Positions 1-8,361 of a stretch of 64,000 nucleotides of DNA are shown piece by piece; position 1 is the stretch's first letter, and each line of letters opens with the position of its first letter. The stretch lies in the NCBI RefSeq assembly GCF_910594985.1, contig NZ_CAJVCE010000004.1:297923-361922 (forward strand), in the 5' to 3' direction. The translations under genes and the position numbers were made by a program. Origin of the DNA: Paenibacillus allorhizosphaerae (GTDB lineage: Bacteria > Bacillota > Bacilli > Paenibacillales > NBRC-103111). A model generated the notes under the pieces. The model saw only the letters and a program-made list of their open reading frames with translations. It ran no database searches and was not told the origin of the DNA.

Positions 1-525
1 CGTCAAAGCCAGTATATCCGCACCATAAGCAGCCGTCTTGCCGCGCCCGAAGCCTGGAAGCTGCTGCAGCTCTTCCACCGTCTGCGGAACAAAAGCACTG
101 ATCATGCGAAGCTGCCGATTCGTGGCGACGATGAAGGGCGCCTTCCCTTCCCGGCCGGCTTGTTTCAGCCGCCAGCCGCGCAGCGCCTCGTACAGCTTCT
201 CATCGCTGTTCGCTTCGCTGTAATATTGCAGCATCTGAATATAGATGCTGCGTCCGTCCGAGCCGGCCAAGTCGCTCCCGCTCACGTCCACAACCGGCTT
301 AAACCCGTCGCACTGCTTCATGAACAGCCGTTCCCGGAAGGCGGCAAGCAGCTCGTCCCAATGCGATCCATCGTACCAGTTTTCTTGCGTCCGATGGCCA
401 TCCTCCTTCGTTTCCGTCCACAGCACATGCAAGCTTCCCTGATTTTCCCCTATCGAGACTTGCGCCGTTCGTACCCTCCCTTCTCCCGTCTCCTTTTCCA
501 AACTGTTCAAAAACATCAGATTCAA
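1..525 (-). CDS. HRDC-domain protein, 3' end cut by the window edge
   Basis: The minus-strand frame stays open from a TTG at 525 to the window edge (175 codons). GGAGGG sits 8 bases before the TTG; an ATG three codons on (516) is a weaker alternative. The last 60 or so residues carry an HRDC-like pattern: SDEKLYEALRGWR, then PFIVATNRQLRMI, then a helix-hairpin-helix type LPGFGRGKTAAYG. HRDC domains bind nucleic acid in RecQ helicases and RNase D. No helicase motifs are visible in the part present, so this is probably a stand-alone HRDC protein as seen in Paenibacillus. Function unknown; the C-terminus lies outside the window. Confidence 0.7.
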   Translation of the reverse strand, partial: MNLMFLNSLEKETGEGRVRTAQVSIGENQGSLHVLWTETKEDGHRTQENWYDGSHWDELLAAFRERLFMKQCDGFKPVVDVSGSDLAGSDGRSIYIQMLQYYSEANSDEKLYEALRGWRLKQAGREGKAPFIVATNRQLRMISAFVPQTVEELQQLPGFGRGKTAAYGADILALT

Positions 526-565
526 TGTGCGTCCCTCCTAACCGGATATGGTTCCAACCGCAACG

Positions 566-617
566 ACAAAAAGCACCCCTCCTCCATATGGCATCCATAT
601 GCAAGAGAGGTGCTTCC
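566..617 (-). terminator. Intrinsic terminator-like hairpin upstream of the HRDC gene
   Basis: On the minus strand AGCACCTCTC is followed by a loop, GAGGGGTGCT and TTTTT. It lies 40 bases before the HRDC start codon and about 150 bases upstream of the divergent gene at 770. It could insulate the HRDC gene or act as a leader attenuator. Confidence 0.5.
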
Positions 618-769
618 TCACGATCGCGTTTGAAATTATTTCCATGTTAGCACAGAAATGTATTTTTGACAACATATTTTATGGAATCGTTCCGTCCGCC
701 TTGCAGGATAAGCCCGCCTGCTTCGGGAAACAATGTAACCGACAAAGTAACCCGCAAGGAGGAAGTGCG

Positions 770-1066
770 ATGGCAGACAACAATCAAGACGGATTTATAC
801 AGGAAGCGCCTGACAAAAAGTATACTGATGTCGGCACCGTTTTATCGCAAAGCAACGATTTGACGGCGGAAGAATTTCCGGAAGGTCCTTACGGCAGCAG
901 CATCGAAGTCGAGACGCTTGGCAAAAGCACCCCGTGGCGCGTGGATCAACGTTCGCCGAACACGTATACGTACGAAAACCGCGAGCTGCATGCCGGGATA
1001 TCCCGAGGCTACCCGGGGGCGCATGAAACCCATGATTCTGCGGGGGATGACCGCGCCGAGGAATAG
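770..1066 (+). CDS. Small hypothetical protein, 98 residues
   Basis: An open frame starts at ATG 770 with AAGGAGG 7-8 bases upstream. The product is hydrophilic, acidic and rich in polar residues, with no signal peptide or membrane segment; the tail reads GISRGYPGAHETHD. I do not recognise a family. The good ribosome site and the terminator hairpin at 1142-1191 support a real gene. It lies between ilvD and the HRDC gene on the opposite strand, so it is probably transcribed alone. Similar small polar proteins are common in Paenibacillus genomes, but no role can be assigned. Confidence 0.6.
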   Translation: MADNNQDGFIQEAPDKKYTDVGTVLSQSNDLTAEEFPEGPYGSSIEVETLGKSTPWRVDQRSPNTYTYENRELHAGISRGYPGAHETHDSAGDDRAEE

Positions 1067-1141
1067 CTAACAAACTTCGAGCGAGCGCATGTCTCGAACG
1101 TCGCATACAGCGGCCTTGACCGCAGCACAGCACCGATCTTG

Positions 1142-1191
1142 AAAAAAACGCTGCGCCCGCGTTCCTTTTTATCAGGAACTGCGGACCCAGC
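1142..1191 (-). terminator. Intrinsic terminator of ilvD
   Basis: The minus strand folds as GCTG..CGC.GTTCC, loop, GGAAC.GCG..CAGC followed by GTTTTTTT, 20 bases after the ilvD stop. The plus-strand reading has only a short T run, so it may also weakly end the gene at 770. Confidence 0.75.
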
Positions 1192-1211
1192 ATTTTGGCT
1201 TGGTGCTGTAA

Positions 1212-2897
1212 TTAAATTTTCATGATCCCGCCGGTGCTCGCGTTGGTTACAAGCTTGGAGTAGCGAGCCAAATAGCCGGTTTTCACCTTCGGCTCGAACC
1301 CTTTCCAGTTCGCTCTGCGGCGTTCGAATTCTTCGTCGCTAATGAGCAGCTCGATTTTGCGGTTGTTCAAATCGAGCTCGATGATATCGCCGTCCTCGAC
1401 GAATGCGATCGGACCGCCTTCCGCCGCTTCCGGCGAAATGTGACCGATACTGATGCCGCGGGATGCGCCGGAGAAACGGCCGTCCGTGATCAGGCCGACC
1501 TTCGCGCCGAGGCCCATGCCGACGATTTGCGACGTCGGTGCCAGCATTTCCGGCATCCCCGGGCCGCCTTTCGGTCCTTCGTAGCGGATAACGACGACAT
1601 GTCCTTCTTTCACTTTGCCATTCGCAATGCCCGAGAGCGCATCTTCTTGCGAATCGAAGCAGATGGCCGGTCCTTTATGATAGCCGCCGACGGATTTGTC
1701 GACCGCGCCGACTTTGATGATCGAACCGTTCGGAGCCAGGTTGCCGAACAATACGGCCAGTCCCCCACGTTCGGAATGCGGGTTATCCAGCGTATGAAGA
1801 ACGTCGGTGTCCAGGATTTCACAACCGGCAACGTTCTCGCGCAGCGTCTTACCCGTAACCGTCAAACAGTCGCCGTTCAGGGCGCCTGGTTTCTTGAGCA
1901 ATTCGTTGATGATGGCGCTCACGCCGCCTGCATTATGCACGTCTTCGATATGGTAATCGGAAGCCGGCGCGATCTTTGCAAGATGCGGTACGCGATTGGC
2001 AATCTCGTTGATGCGCTCGATCGGGTATTCGAAGCCCGCTTCATGAGCCAGCGCCAACGTATGAAGCACAGTGTTCGTCGAACCGCCCATCGCCATGTCG
2101 AGCGCGAAGGCATTGTCGATCGCTTCCAGCGTTACGATATCGCGCGGCTTGATATCCTTCTCGATCAGCTCCATCAGCTGTTTCGCGGAGCGTTTCACGA
2201 ATTCTTTGCGGTCTTCGGAGATCGCCAGAATCGTACCGTTGCCCGGGAGCGCCAGACCAAGGCCCTCGGCCAAGCAGTTCATCGAGTTTGCGGTGAACAT
2301 ACCGGAACAGGAACCGCAGGTCGGGCAGCCGTACTGTTCTAGCTCCAGCAGGCTCTTCTCATCGATCTTGCCTACCTGGAAAGCTCCAACGCCTTCGAAT
2401 ACCGATGTCAGTGAGATCGCACGTCCATCGCTTGTTCTGCCCGCCTTCATCGGCCCGCCGCTGACCATAATCGTCGGAATGTTGACGCGCAGAGCGCCCA
2501 TCATCATGCCCGGCGTTATTTTATCACAGTTCGGAATGCAGACCATGCCGTCGAACCAGTGTGCGGATACGACAGTCTCCAATGAGTCTGCGATAATTTC
2601 ACGGCTTGGCAGGGAATAACGCATGCCGATATGCCCCATCGCGATCCCGTCGTCTACGCCGATTGTATTAAACTCAAAAGGAACGCCGCCTGCTTCGCGA
2701 ATCGCTTCCTTGACGATTTTACCGAATTCCTGCAGGTGCACGTGACCCGGAACAATATCAATGTAAGAGTTGCAAACCGCGATGAACGGCTTGTCGAAAT
2801 CCTCCTCTTTAACGCCGGCCGCTCTGAGCAAGCTGCGGTGCGGTGCGCGGTCAAAGCCTTTTTTGATCATGTCGCTTCTCATTTTTGTTTTGGCCAT
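1212..2897 (-). CDS. ilvD: Dihydroxy-acid dehydratase
   Basis: The 561-residue product matches the usual length of IlvD. It dehydrates 2,3-dihydroxy-isovalerate and 2,3-dihydroxy-3-methylvalerate to the 2-keto acids, the third common step of valine and isoleucine synthesis. Visible cysteine motifs for the iron-sulfur cluster are [11 protein letters not shown] and [17 protein letters not shown]; the substrate-region motif [10 protein letters not shown] is present near the C-terminus. The frame continues upstream to 3011, but the extension has no family resemblance; ATG 2897 ([14 protein letters not shown]) has GGAGG 11 bases before it. It stands alone, with no ilvBNC or leu genes beside it, and I see no T-box ahead of it. 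Confidence 0.97.
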   Translation of the reverse strand: MAKTKMRSDMIKKGFDRAPHRSLLRAAGVKEEDFDKPFIAVCNSYIDIVPGHVHLQEFGKIVKEAIREAGGVPFEFNTIGVDDGIAMGHIGMRYSLPSREIIADSLETVVSAHWFDGMVCIPNCDKITPGMMMGALRVNIPTIMVSGGPMKAGRTSDGRAISLTSVFEGVGAFQVGKIDEKSLLELEQYGCPTCGSCSGMFTANSMNCLAEGLGLALPGNGTILAISEDRKEFVKRSAKQLMELIEKDIKPRDIVTLEAIDNAFALDMAMGGSTNTVLHTLALAHEAGFEYPIERINEIANRVPHLAKIAPASDYHIEDVHNAGGVSAIINELLKKPGALNGDCLTVTGKTLRENVAGCEILDTDVLHTLDNPHSERGGLAVLFGNLAPNGSIIKVGAVDKSVGGYHKGPAICFDSQEDALSGIANGKVKEGHVVVIRYEGPKGGPGMPEMLAPTSQIVGMGLGAKVGLITDGRFSGASRGISIGHISPEAAEGGPIAFVEDGDIIELDLNNRKIELLISDEEFERRRANWKGFEPKVKTGYLARYSKLVTNASTGGIMKI

Positions 2898-3043
2898 TTC
2901 GCCTGAAGCCTCCGTTTCTATCGAATCATATATCATTGCATGAAAGCCTAATAATCTCCTACAGATTGTACCATGTTTCGGGCGAAATTGAAAACGTGTG
3001 GCAGGAGGCAAAATAAGCCGTGTTACGGCGAATGCGCTCTTTT

Positions 3044-3073
3044 TTGCCGCTCGGCGCGGGAATCTGTTATAAT
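3044..3073 (+). promoter_or_regulatory. Sigma-A type promoter for the DUF3055-like gene
   Basis: TTGCCG at 3044-3049 and a consensus TATAAT at 3068-3073 are separated by 18 bases and lie 42 bases before the ATG at 3115. Confidence 0.6.
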
Positions 3074-3114
3074 TCGTTTAGCTTTCAGAATAACGATGGA
3101 ACGGGGGGAACGGC

Positions 3115-3408
3115 ATGACGGAATTTGATTTTTTGTACGACGGCACGGAAGAGACAAAGACCCGCTTCGTCTGCGTAGTGGGCGAATCGCTGCGGCGCTT
3201 CGATTTGGCGATTACATCGACGAACCGGTTTTACGGCAAAATGCTGGTCACCGACCTGCAAGCCGGACGCACGGCGGTCATCGGGCCGGACGATTTGGAA
3301 GAAGAGGGCTATTTGGAGCACGTATATAAGTTGAATGAGGAAGAAGCAGCTGAGCTCAAAGCATTTTTGTCCGACGTTGTAGGGCCGATCAGCTTTACGG
3401 ATATATAA
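3115..3408 (+). CDS. DUF3055-like cytosolic protein, 97 residues
   Basis: GGGGGG lies 6 bases before ATG 3115. The product opens with FLYDGTEETKTRFVCVVGE and continues with RFDLAITSTNRFYGKMLV and a TAVIGPDDLEEEGYLE segment. From memory this pattern is the small Bacillota family DUF3055, whose function is unknown; I could not check the match. No signal peptide or membrane segment. It has its own promoter and terminator and is therefore a single-gene unit. Confidence 0.75.
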   Translation: MTEFDFLYDGTEETKTRFVCVVGESLRRFDLAITSTNRFYGKMLVTDLQAGRTAVIGPDDLEEEGYLEHVYKLNEEEAAELKAFLSDVVGPISFTDI

Positions 3409-3445
3409 GACGCAGTGCGAGTATAATATACGACGCGTATACGAC

Positions 3446-3492
3446 AAAAGCCGATCCTGACCGTGCTGAACGGACATAGGACCGGCTTTTTT
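3446..3492. terminator. Bidirectional intrinsic terminator
   Basis: AAAAGCCGATCCT and AGGACCGGCTTTTTT form a 12-pair stem with one mismatch. An A run on the left and T run on the right let it serve both the gene ending at 3408 and the convergent cupin gene ending at 3507. Confidence 0.8.
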
Positions 3493-3506
3493 ATCGAAGT
3501 CGATGC

Positions 3507-3824
3507 TTAACGTTTCACAAGGTCTTCCCGTACCGGAGTAAACGAATCGAGCAGCGCGCTCGGCTCCAGCGCCCGGCAGCCGTGTTTGGCTCCGCTGGGG
3601 ATGTAGATCGTTTCGCCGACGGAAATCACTTTTTTGTCGCCGTCAACGGTAAATTCCAGCTTTCCCTTCAAGCAGTAGGATAGCTGCTCATGCGGATGGC
3701 TGTGTATGTATCCTTCCGCGCCTTCTTCAAAGTGCACTTCCATCATCATCAGTCCTGCGCCCGGTTCGAAAATTTTGCGTTTGACGCCCGGTTCCGCATT
3801 TTCCCATGCGTTGATGTTGCTCAT
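3507..3824 (-). CDS. Small cupin-fold protein
   Basis: The 105-residue single-domain product carries the cupin metal-binding pattern: HSHPHEQLSYCLKG at about residues 40-53 and a second motif with PSGAKHGCRALE near residue 80. The arrangement resembles KdgF-type and other small cupins that bind a divalent metal. AGCGGAGGG precedes the ATG at 3824. It is flanked by a thioesterase gene on the same strand, 140 bases away. Substrate unknown; KdgF-like uronate chemistry is only one possibility. Confidence 0.85.
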   Translation of the reverse strand: MSNINAWENAEPGVKRKIFEPGAGLMMMEVHFEEGAEGYIHSHPHEQLSYCLKGKLEFTVDGDKKVISVGETIYIPSGAKHGCRALEPSALLDSFTPVREDLVKR

Positions 3825-3963
3825 CTGATTCCCTCCGCTTCCATGACGTGGTCATTACATGAGTTCCATTATACCCGATGGCCGGACAAAGTCGTAGCGG
3901 ATTTTTTCAGGTGAAGCATGCTTTTTTACAGGTTTGTTTCCGGCAAAACGATCCGCCAAGGAG

Positions 3964-4476
3964 CTATTCCCAGGGGAACGCCATCGTCAAATAGTCCGCG
4001 AACTTCCTGCTTTCTTCTCTGCGCATTCTGCGCATCTCCGCACGGTGCAGCGCGGTTTCGTGCAGCCGCTTCTCTTCCACGGTCTGCGGCACGACTTGCG
4101 GGACAGTGACGGTCTTCCCGTTCTCGTCCAGCGCCACGAACGTCAGAAACGAGGTGGCCGCGATATGCCGCACCCCCGTCCGCAAATCTTCGGTGATGAC
4201 TTTGACGAACACTTCCATGGAGCTGCGCCCTGTCCAGGTCACGAACGACTCCAGACAGACGGAGTCCGTCGGGCGGATCGGCAGCAGAAAATCAACCGAA
4301 TCGGTCGACGCGGTCACGACCATTTGGCGGCAATGCTTCGTCGCGGAAATGGACGCGATATCGTCAATATACGCCATTAATTTGCCGCCGAACAGCGTAT
4401 TATGGTTGTTGACGTCCGTAGGAAACACCCTCGATGTTTTGTAGCACCGGGATTCATTCACGTATCTTTGTTCCAT
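3964..4476 (-). CDS. Hotdog-fold acyl-CoA thioesterase
   Basis: The 170-residue product shows the acyl-CoA hydrolase pattern of the YkhA/YciA group: FPTDVNNHNTLFGGKLMAYIDDIA, where N-H-x-x-x-F-G-G is the family signature, followed by TASTDSVDFLLPI. These enzymes hydrolyse acyl-CoA to free acid and CoA and work as hexamers in the cytosol. ATG 4476 is preferred because GGAG stands 11 bases upstream; the in-frame GTG at 4485 has the GGAG only 2 bases away. The C-terminal 40 residues are charged and probably helical. Confidence 0.88.
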   Translation of the reverse strand: MEQRYVNESRCYKTSRVFPTDVNNHNTLFGGKLMAYIDDIASISATKHCRQMVVTASTDSVDFLLPIRPTDSVCLESFVTWTGRSSMEVFVKVITEDLRTGVRHIAATSFLTFVALDENGKTVTVPQVVPQTVEEKRLHETALHRAEMRRMRREESRKFADYLTMAFPWE

Positions 4477-4584
4477 GCAGCCCACTTCTCCTTTTTGCCA
4501 TTGACGATGAATTGCTTTTCCTATTTAGGATACCACAGTCTTCGGCTGCTCATAAAATAGACGGGCTTGAAGTTGACGCGAAAG

Positions 4585-4613
4585 TTGACAAAGGGCAGTT
4601 CCGGATTTATAAT
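4585..4613 (+). promoter_or_regulatory. Consensus sigma-A promoter of the pirin gene
   Basis: TTGACA at 4585-4590, 17 bases, TATAAT at 4608-4613: an exact match to both consensus hexamers. The palindrome at 4614-4631 abuts the -10 box. Confidence 0.9.
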
Positions 4614-4631
4614 TATCTTAAATTTAAGATA
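4614..4631. promoter_or_regulatory. 18-bp palindromic operator at the pirin transcription start
   Basis: TATCTTAAATTTAAGATA is a perfect palindrome directly after the -10 box, covering the expected start of transcription. The outer TATCT/AGATA half-sites recall the ATCTCGAATTCGAGAT site described for the MarR-type quinone sensor MhqR; the central bases differ. No repressor gene is adjacent. Confidence 0.7.
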
Positions 4632-4674
4632 TATAAAATTGAGAATATGAATTATATGAAAGGGTGTGCTCAAT

Positions 4675-5451
4675 ATGACCATTCGCATATTTTCACCTAA
4701 TGAACAAGCGGTCGGTGCGTTCGACGGCGGAACGATCACGGAGCAAAAGCCGATCGGTTTCCCCGGGGAAGGCTCGGCTGTACGGCGGGTCGGACCTCTC
4801 TTTTATTGGGCGTGGTTCCAATCGAAGCAGGGCGGCCGTCTTCCGCTGCATCCGCACCGCGGTTTCGAAATTTTGACGTATGTGCTTCAAGGCGAGGTCA
4901 ACCACCGCGATTCGCTGGGCAGGGAAAGCATGGTGGGGACGGGAGGCGCGCAAGTCATGCAGACCGGTCGCGGCGTATCGCATGCCGAAGATTTCCGCGC
5001 CGGCGTTTCCGGTTTTCAGATTTGGTTCGAGCCGTACTACGGCGATGCCATCAAACGCGTCCCGACTTATACTCAGTATGAACATGAACAGTTCCCGGCG
5101 CTGTCGGATGAGGACGGAGTCGTGAAAACGATTATCGGCCCCGGTGCGCCCATCGACTTAGTCGCCGACGTGCGCATGTGGGACGTCACGCTGGAGGCCG
5201 GTCACAGCCGCGCTTTCGATATTCCGGCAGGCTATTCGATGGCCGGGCTGATCGTGGAAGGCGAAGCGACACAGTGGGCCTTCGAAGGCGAGACCGCGGA
5301 TGTGCCACATAGACATTTTGCCGTAGCCGATGCTGCGGATGACAGCCTTCTGCTCGTTCAAGCCGGTGGAGCGCAAGCTGCGCGGGTCATTATGATTCAA
5401 GTGCCGACGGAGCTCGGTTACTTGCCTTATAACAAAATTCCGTTAACGTAA
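4675..5451 (+). CDS. Pirin family protein
   Basis: The 258-residue product is a bicupin of the pirin family. The N-terminal cupin has the metal ligands in LHPHRGFEILTYVLQGEVNHRDS and in TGRGVSHAED; the C-terminal half contains the second, metal-free barrel. Pirins in bacteria are linked to quercetin dioxygenase activity and to redox or electrophile responses. AAAGGG lies 10 bases before ATG 4675; an in-frame GTG at 4666 is too close to it. The near-consensus promoter with an overlapping palindrome implies high expression that is normally repressed. It is followed by its own terminator. Confidence 0.92.
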   Translation: MTIRIFSPNEQAVGAFDGGTITEQKPIGFPGEGSAVRRVGPLFYWAWFQSKQGGRLPLHPHRGFEILTYVLQGEVNHRDSLGRESMVGTGGAQVMQTGRGVSHAEDFRAGVSGFQIWFEPYYGDAIKRVPTYTQYEHEQFPALSDEDGVVKTIIGPGAPIDLVADVRMWDVTLEAGHSRAFDIPAGYSMAGLIVEGEATQWAFEGETADVPHRHFAVADAADDSLLLVQAGGAQAARVIMIQVPTELGYLPYNKIPLT

Positions 5452-5480
5452 TTCGGCGGGAGTCTAGTTTCACAGTTCGA

Positions 5481-5523
5481 AAAAAGCCAATACTCGCGTA
5501 TGCTTACGCGGTATTGGCTTTTC
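5481..5523. terminator. Bidirectional intrinsic terminator
   Basis: AAAAGCCAATAC and GTATTGGCTTTT form a 12-pair stem with an A run to the left and T run to the right; it serves the pirin gene and possibly the convergent exonuclease gene. Confidence 0.85.
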
Positions 5524-5610
5524 GTATTGTATATGTATAAACATAAGTAGTTCAGCGACAATCGCGAATGTAGGTTTTTTACTTTGTTTAATCCGCTTTT
5601 TACGTTTGCG

Positions 5611-6495
5611 TTAACCGATCAGCTTATCCAGGCCTTTAAATTCGAGCTCTTCAAACTTATTCAGCACCGTTTGACGGTCCATTTCCCAGAAGCAGGACTC
5701 CAGCGCACAGGCTACGGGTGCCTCGCAGCAAATGGTGGCCAGGCTTCTTGACAAGTGAAGCATATCGAGCTGCGCTTCGATTTTGGAACGGACGCCTTTC
5801 GGCAGCTGCGCCAAATTTTCCAGGATGCCTTCCACCGAGCCGTATTCGATGAGCAGCTTCTGCGCCGTTTTCTCGCCGATGCCTTTCACGCCGGGGTAAT
5901 TGTCCGCCGTATCCCCCATCAATCCTTTTAGATCGATAATCTGTTCCGGCGTTAATTGCTTCTCCTCCAGCAACGATTGCGGGGTGTACACGGCGTAGTT
6001 TCCTTGCCCCTTCTTCATAATGACGACGTGAACCGTATCTGACACAAGCTGCAGCATGTCGTGATCGCCGGTCAATATGTACACCTGCGCCTCTTCGCCG
6101 TACAGCTTGGCAAGCGTGCCGATGCAATCATCCGCCTCAAAGCCCGGTACGCCGATATTGACGACGCCGAAGCTGGCGGTCACTTCCTTCACCAGTTCGA
6201 ACTGCGGGATGAGCTCCTCCGGGCATTCGATCCGGTTTGCCTTGTAATCCTCGAACTGCTCGCTGCGAAACGTTTTGCTCCCCATATCCCAGCAGCATAC
6301 GACATGACTTGGCCGAAAACGCTGCACCGCATCCCAAAAATATTTGACGAAGCCGAACACGGCGTTGGTCGGAACGCCCGCTTTTGTTTTCATAATGTAG
6401 CCGCCGTACGATGTCGCGTAAAAAGCGCGGAACAGCAGCGCCATGCCATCGACCACCAGTACTTTTGGCGGCATGATGTTATTCTCGGTTGTCAC
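5611..6495 (-). CDS. 5'-3' exonuclease, PolA N-terminal-domain type
   Basis: The 294-residue protein corresponds to the 5' nuclease domain of DNA polymerase I as a stand-alone enzyme (YpcP/ExoIX type). Visible motifs: LVVDGMALLFRAFYA at the N-terminus, GFEADDCIGTLA with acidic metal ligands, TGDHDMLQLV, and the helix-hairpin-helix DTADNYPGVKGIGEKTAQKLL. Such enzymes degrade flaps and RNA primers. GTG 6495 is preferred because GGGAG is 8 bases upstream; the ATG at 6501 is only 2 bases from it. The gene has no same-strand partner within 1 kb. Confidence 0.9.
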   Translation of the reverse strand: MTTENNIMPPKVLVVDGMALLFRAFYATSYGGYIMKTKAGVPTNAVFGFVKYFWDAVQRFRPSHVVCCWDMGSKTFRSEQFEDYKANRIECPEELIPQFELVKEVTASFGVVNIGVPGFEADDCIGTLAKLYGEEAQVYILTGDHDMLQLVSDTVHVVIMKKGQGNYAVYTPQSLLEEKQLTPEQIIDLKGLMGDTADNYPGVKGIGEKTAQKLLIEYGSVEGILENLAQLPKGVRSKIEAQLDMLHLSRSLATICCEAPVACALESCFWEMDRQTVLNKFEELEFKGLDKLIG

Positions 6496-6719
6496 CGGCA
6501 TCTCTCCCTATCATTTCATGCTATGAAATGATTATAGCATAAAATATCGTTTAATAAGGACGACGCGCTCCATTGACCGATGAAAAGATGTTTGCGCCCA
6601 ACATGTCGGGAACGGAACGGCAAGATCGAACCGCTCAAACGGAACGTGCTGCATGAATGTTCATGACATATTTGGAAACAATATACTTCAAGTTTCAGCA
6701 CTAACCTAAAAGGAAACGA

Positions 6720-8297
6720 TTGACGATGTGGAGATTGTTGTTAGGCAAGAAACGGCCGGCTGACCATTCACCCCCGATAAGCATCGAAAATAGGAAGAAT
6801 TCGGCTTCCGGGGGGCGCGGCAGCGTTGCGATTTCTAAGACGTTACCGGATAACAAGAAGTGGATTGAAGAAGCCTTCGCGCACTGCGAGGATCTGATTC
6901 TCGACAACTGGAGGTACGGTCCCGATCTAACGCATACGGCTTTCACCGTATATTTTGAAACGCTCCTTGAGCACAAAGAACTGAACTACTTAAAGGAATC
7001 GCTGCAGGATCTTGTGACTCATAAAGTCGGGCCGGCTGCTACCATTACGCCCGGGCAAGTTATTTCTTTTTTCGAAAGAAACGGGGTTTCCGCCAAATCG
7101 GCGAAAGTTCTTCACGATTTTGACCAAGCCCTTCTTAAGATTTTGGACGGGGACATCGTCATATTTTTCAACCACTGGGATAAAGTGCTTAGCTATTCGT
7201 CGCGCGGACTTGTGACAAGGCAAGTTACTGAATCCATAACCGAGCCTGTCGTACAAGGGCCGCACATGAGCGCGGTCGAGGACCTGAATAAAAACATCGG
7301 CTTGATTCGAGACCTGCTGAAAACCTGCAAGCTGAAGGTCGAGAAGTTGACGGTAGGAGAAGAAAGCCGCCGCACTATCGCATTCAGCTATTTGGAAGGA
7401 GCGGTCAATCCGGAAACATTGGCCGAATTCAAGCGCCGAATCTCCCAAATCGACAAGGAAGAAATTTTGGAGACGTCTTATTTGGAGGAATGGATCGACG
7501 AGTCCGCCTATTCCCCCTTTCCCCAGGTCCGCTACACGGAACGGCCGGATGTCGCTATCGCCGGCTTGCTGGACGGTAAGATTGTCGCGATGGTCAGCGG
7601 TACGCCGACGCTTATGATATGCCCAGGTCTATTCTTTGAATTTTTTTCGGCTAGCGAGGATTATTATCACCGGACCGTCTTTACTTCCTTGATTCGATTG
7701 CTCAGGGTCGGAGCGTTTCTGATCGCGCTTTTGCTGCCAAGCACGTATATCGCCTTATCCACGTTCCACTCCGAGCTGCTTCCGACCGTCCTGCTGCTCG
7801 CGATACTCGACACAAGGGAAGGCATTCCGTTTCCGGCCTTTATGGAAGCGCTGATTATGGAATTTTTCTTCGAACTGCTGCGGGAAGCCGGTATTCGTCT
7901 GCCGCGGCCGATCGGCTCAGCCGTCAGTATTGTCGGAGCGCTCGTCATCGGTCAAGCTGCGATTCAAGCCAAAATCGCTTCTCCGGTTATGGTCATCGTC
8001 GTCGCCCTGACCGGGATCGCTTCGTTCGCGCTTCCACAATACAATATGGCGGTCGCGATCCGAATCGTGCGGTTTCCGCTCATGATTCTTGCCGCTACGT
8101 TAGGCGGGCTTGGGATTATGATCGGGTTCTTGCTGACTTTCCTGCATCTGGCCAGCTTGCGCTCGCTCGGCCAGCCTTATTTGGCGACGATGGCGCCGCT
8201 CGAAATCAAACAGCTGCGCGATGTGTTCCTCATCGTCCCGCGAAAAATATTGACTCAGTCTCCGCGTAACCGTCATCTGCACAAGAAAAACCCGTAA
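6720..8297 (+). CDS. Spore germinant receptor A subunit (GerA family)
   Basis: The 525-residue product has a soluble N-terminal region of about 300 residues followed by clustered hydrophobic helices, the GerA architecture. Family signs are EPVVQGPHMSAVEDLNKNIGLIR near residue 180 and SLRSLGQPYLATMAP near the end. A subunits form the pentameric ligand-gated channel of germinant receptors in the spore inner membrane. TTG 6720 has AAGGA 5 bases upstream; ATG 6726 is an alternative. A weak sigma-G-like pair, TGAATG (6654) and CAATATA (6679), lies upstream with 19-base spacing. First gene of an A-C-D-B operon. The germinant cannot be read from the sequence. Confidence 0.95.
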   Translation: MTMWRLLLGKKRPADHSPPISIENRKNSASGGRGSVAISKTLPDNKKWIEEAFAHCEDLILDNWRYGPDLTHTAFTVYFETLLEHKELNYLKESLQDLVTHKVGPAATITPGQVISFFERNGVSAKSAKVLHDFDQALLKILDGDIVIFFNHWDKVLSYSSRGLVTRQVTESITEPVVQGPHMSAVEDLNKNIGLIRDLLKTCKLKVEKLTVGEESRRTIAFSYLEGAVNPETLAEFKRRISQIDKEEILETSYLEEWIDESAYSPFPQVRYTERPDVAIAGLLDGKIVAMVSGTPTLMICPGLFFEFFSASEDYYHRTVFTSLIRLLRVGAFLIALLLPSTYIALSTFHSELLPTVLLLAILDTREGIPFPAFMEALIMEFFFELLREAGIRLPRPIGSAVSIVGALVIGQAAIQAKIASPVMVIVVALTGIASFALPQYNMAVAIRIVRFPLMILAATLGGLGIMIGFLLTFLHLASLRSLGQPYLATMAPLEIKQLRDVFLIVPRKILTQSPRNRHLHKKNP

Positions 8298-8361
8298 ACG
8301 TTATCCTCAAAGCGCCGGGTCTTCGTAGGGAATAAGGAAGCGGGAGAAAGGAAGATGCACT

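Noticed and set aside
2898..3011. N-terminal extension of ilvD to 3011
   Set aside because: The extra residues do not resemble IlvD and the internal ATG at 2897 has a ribosome site and the family start.
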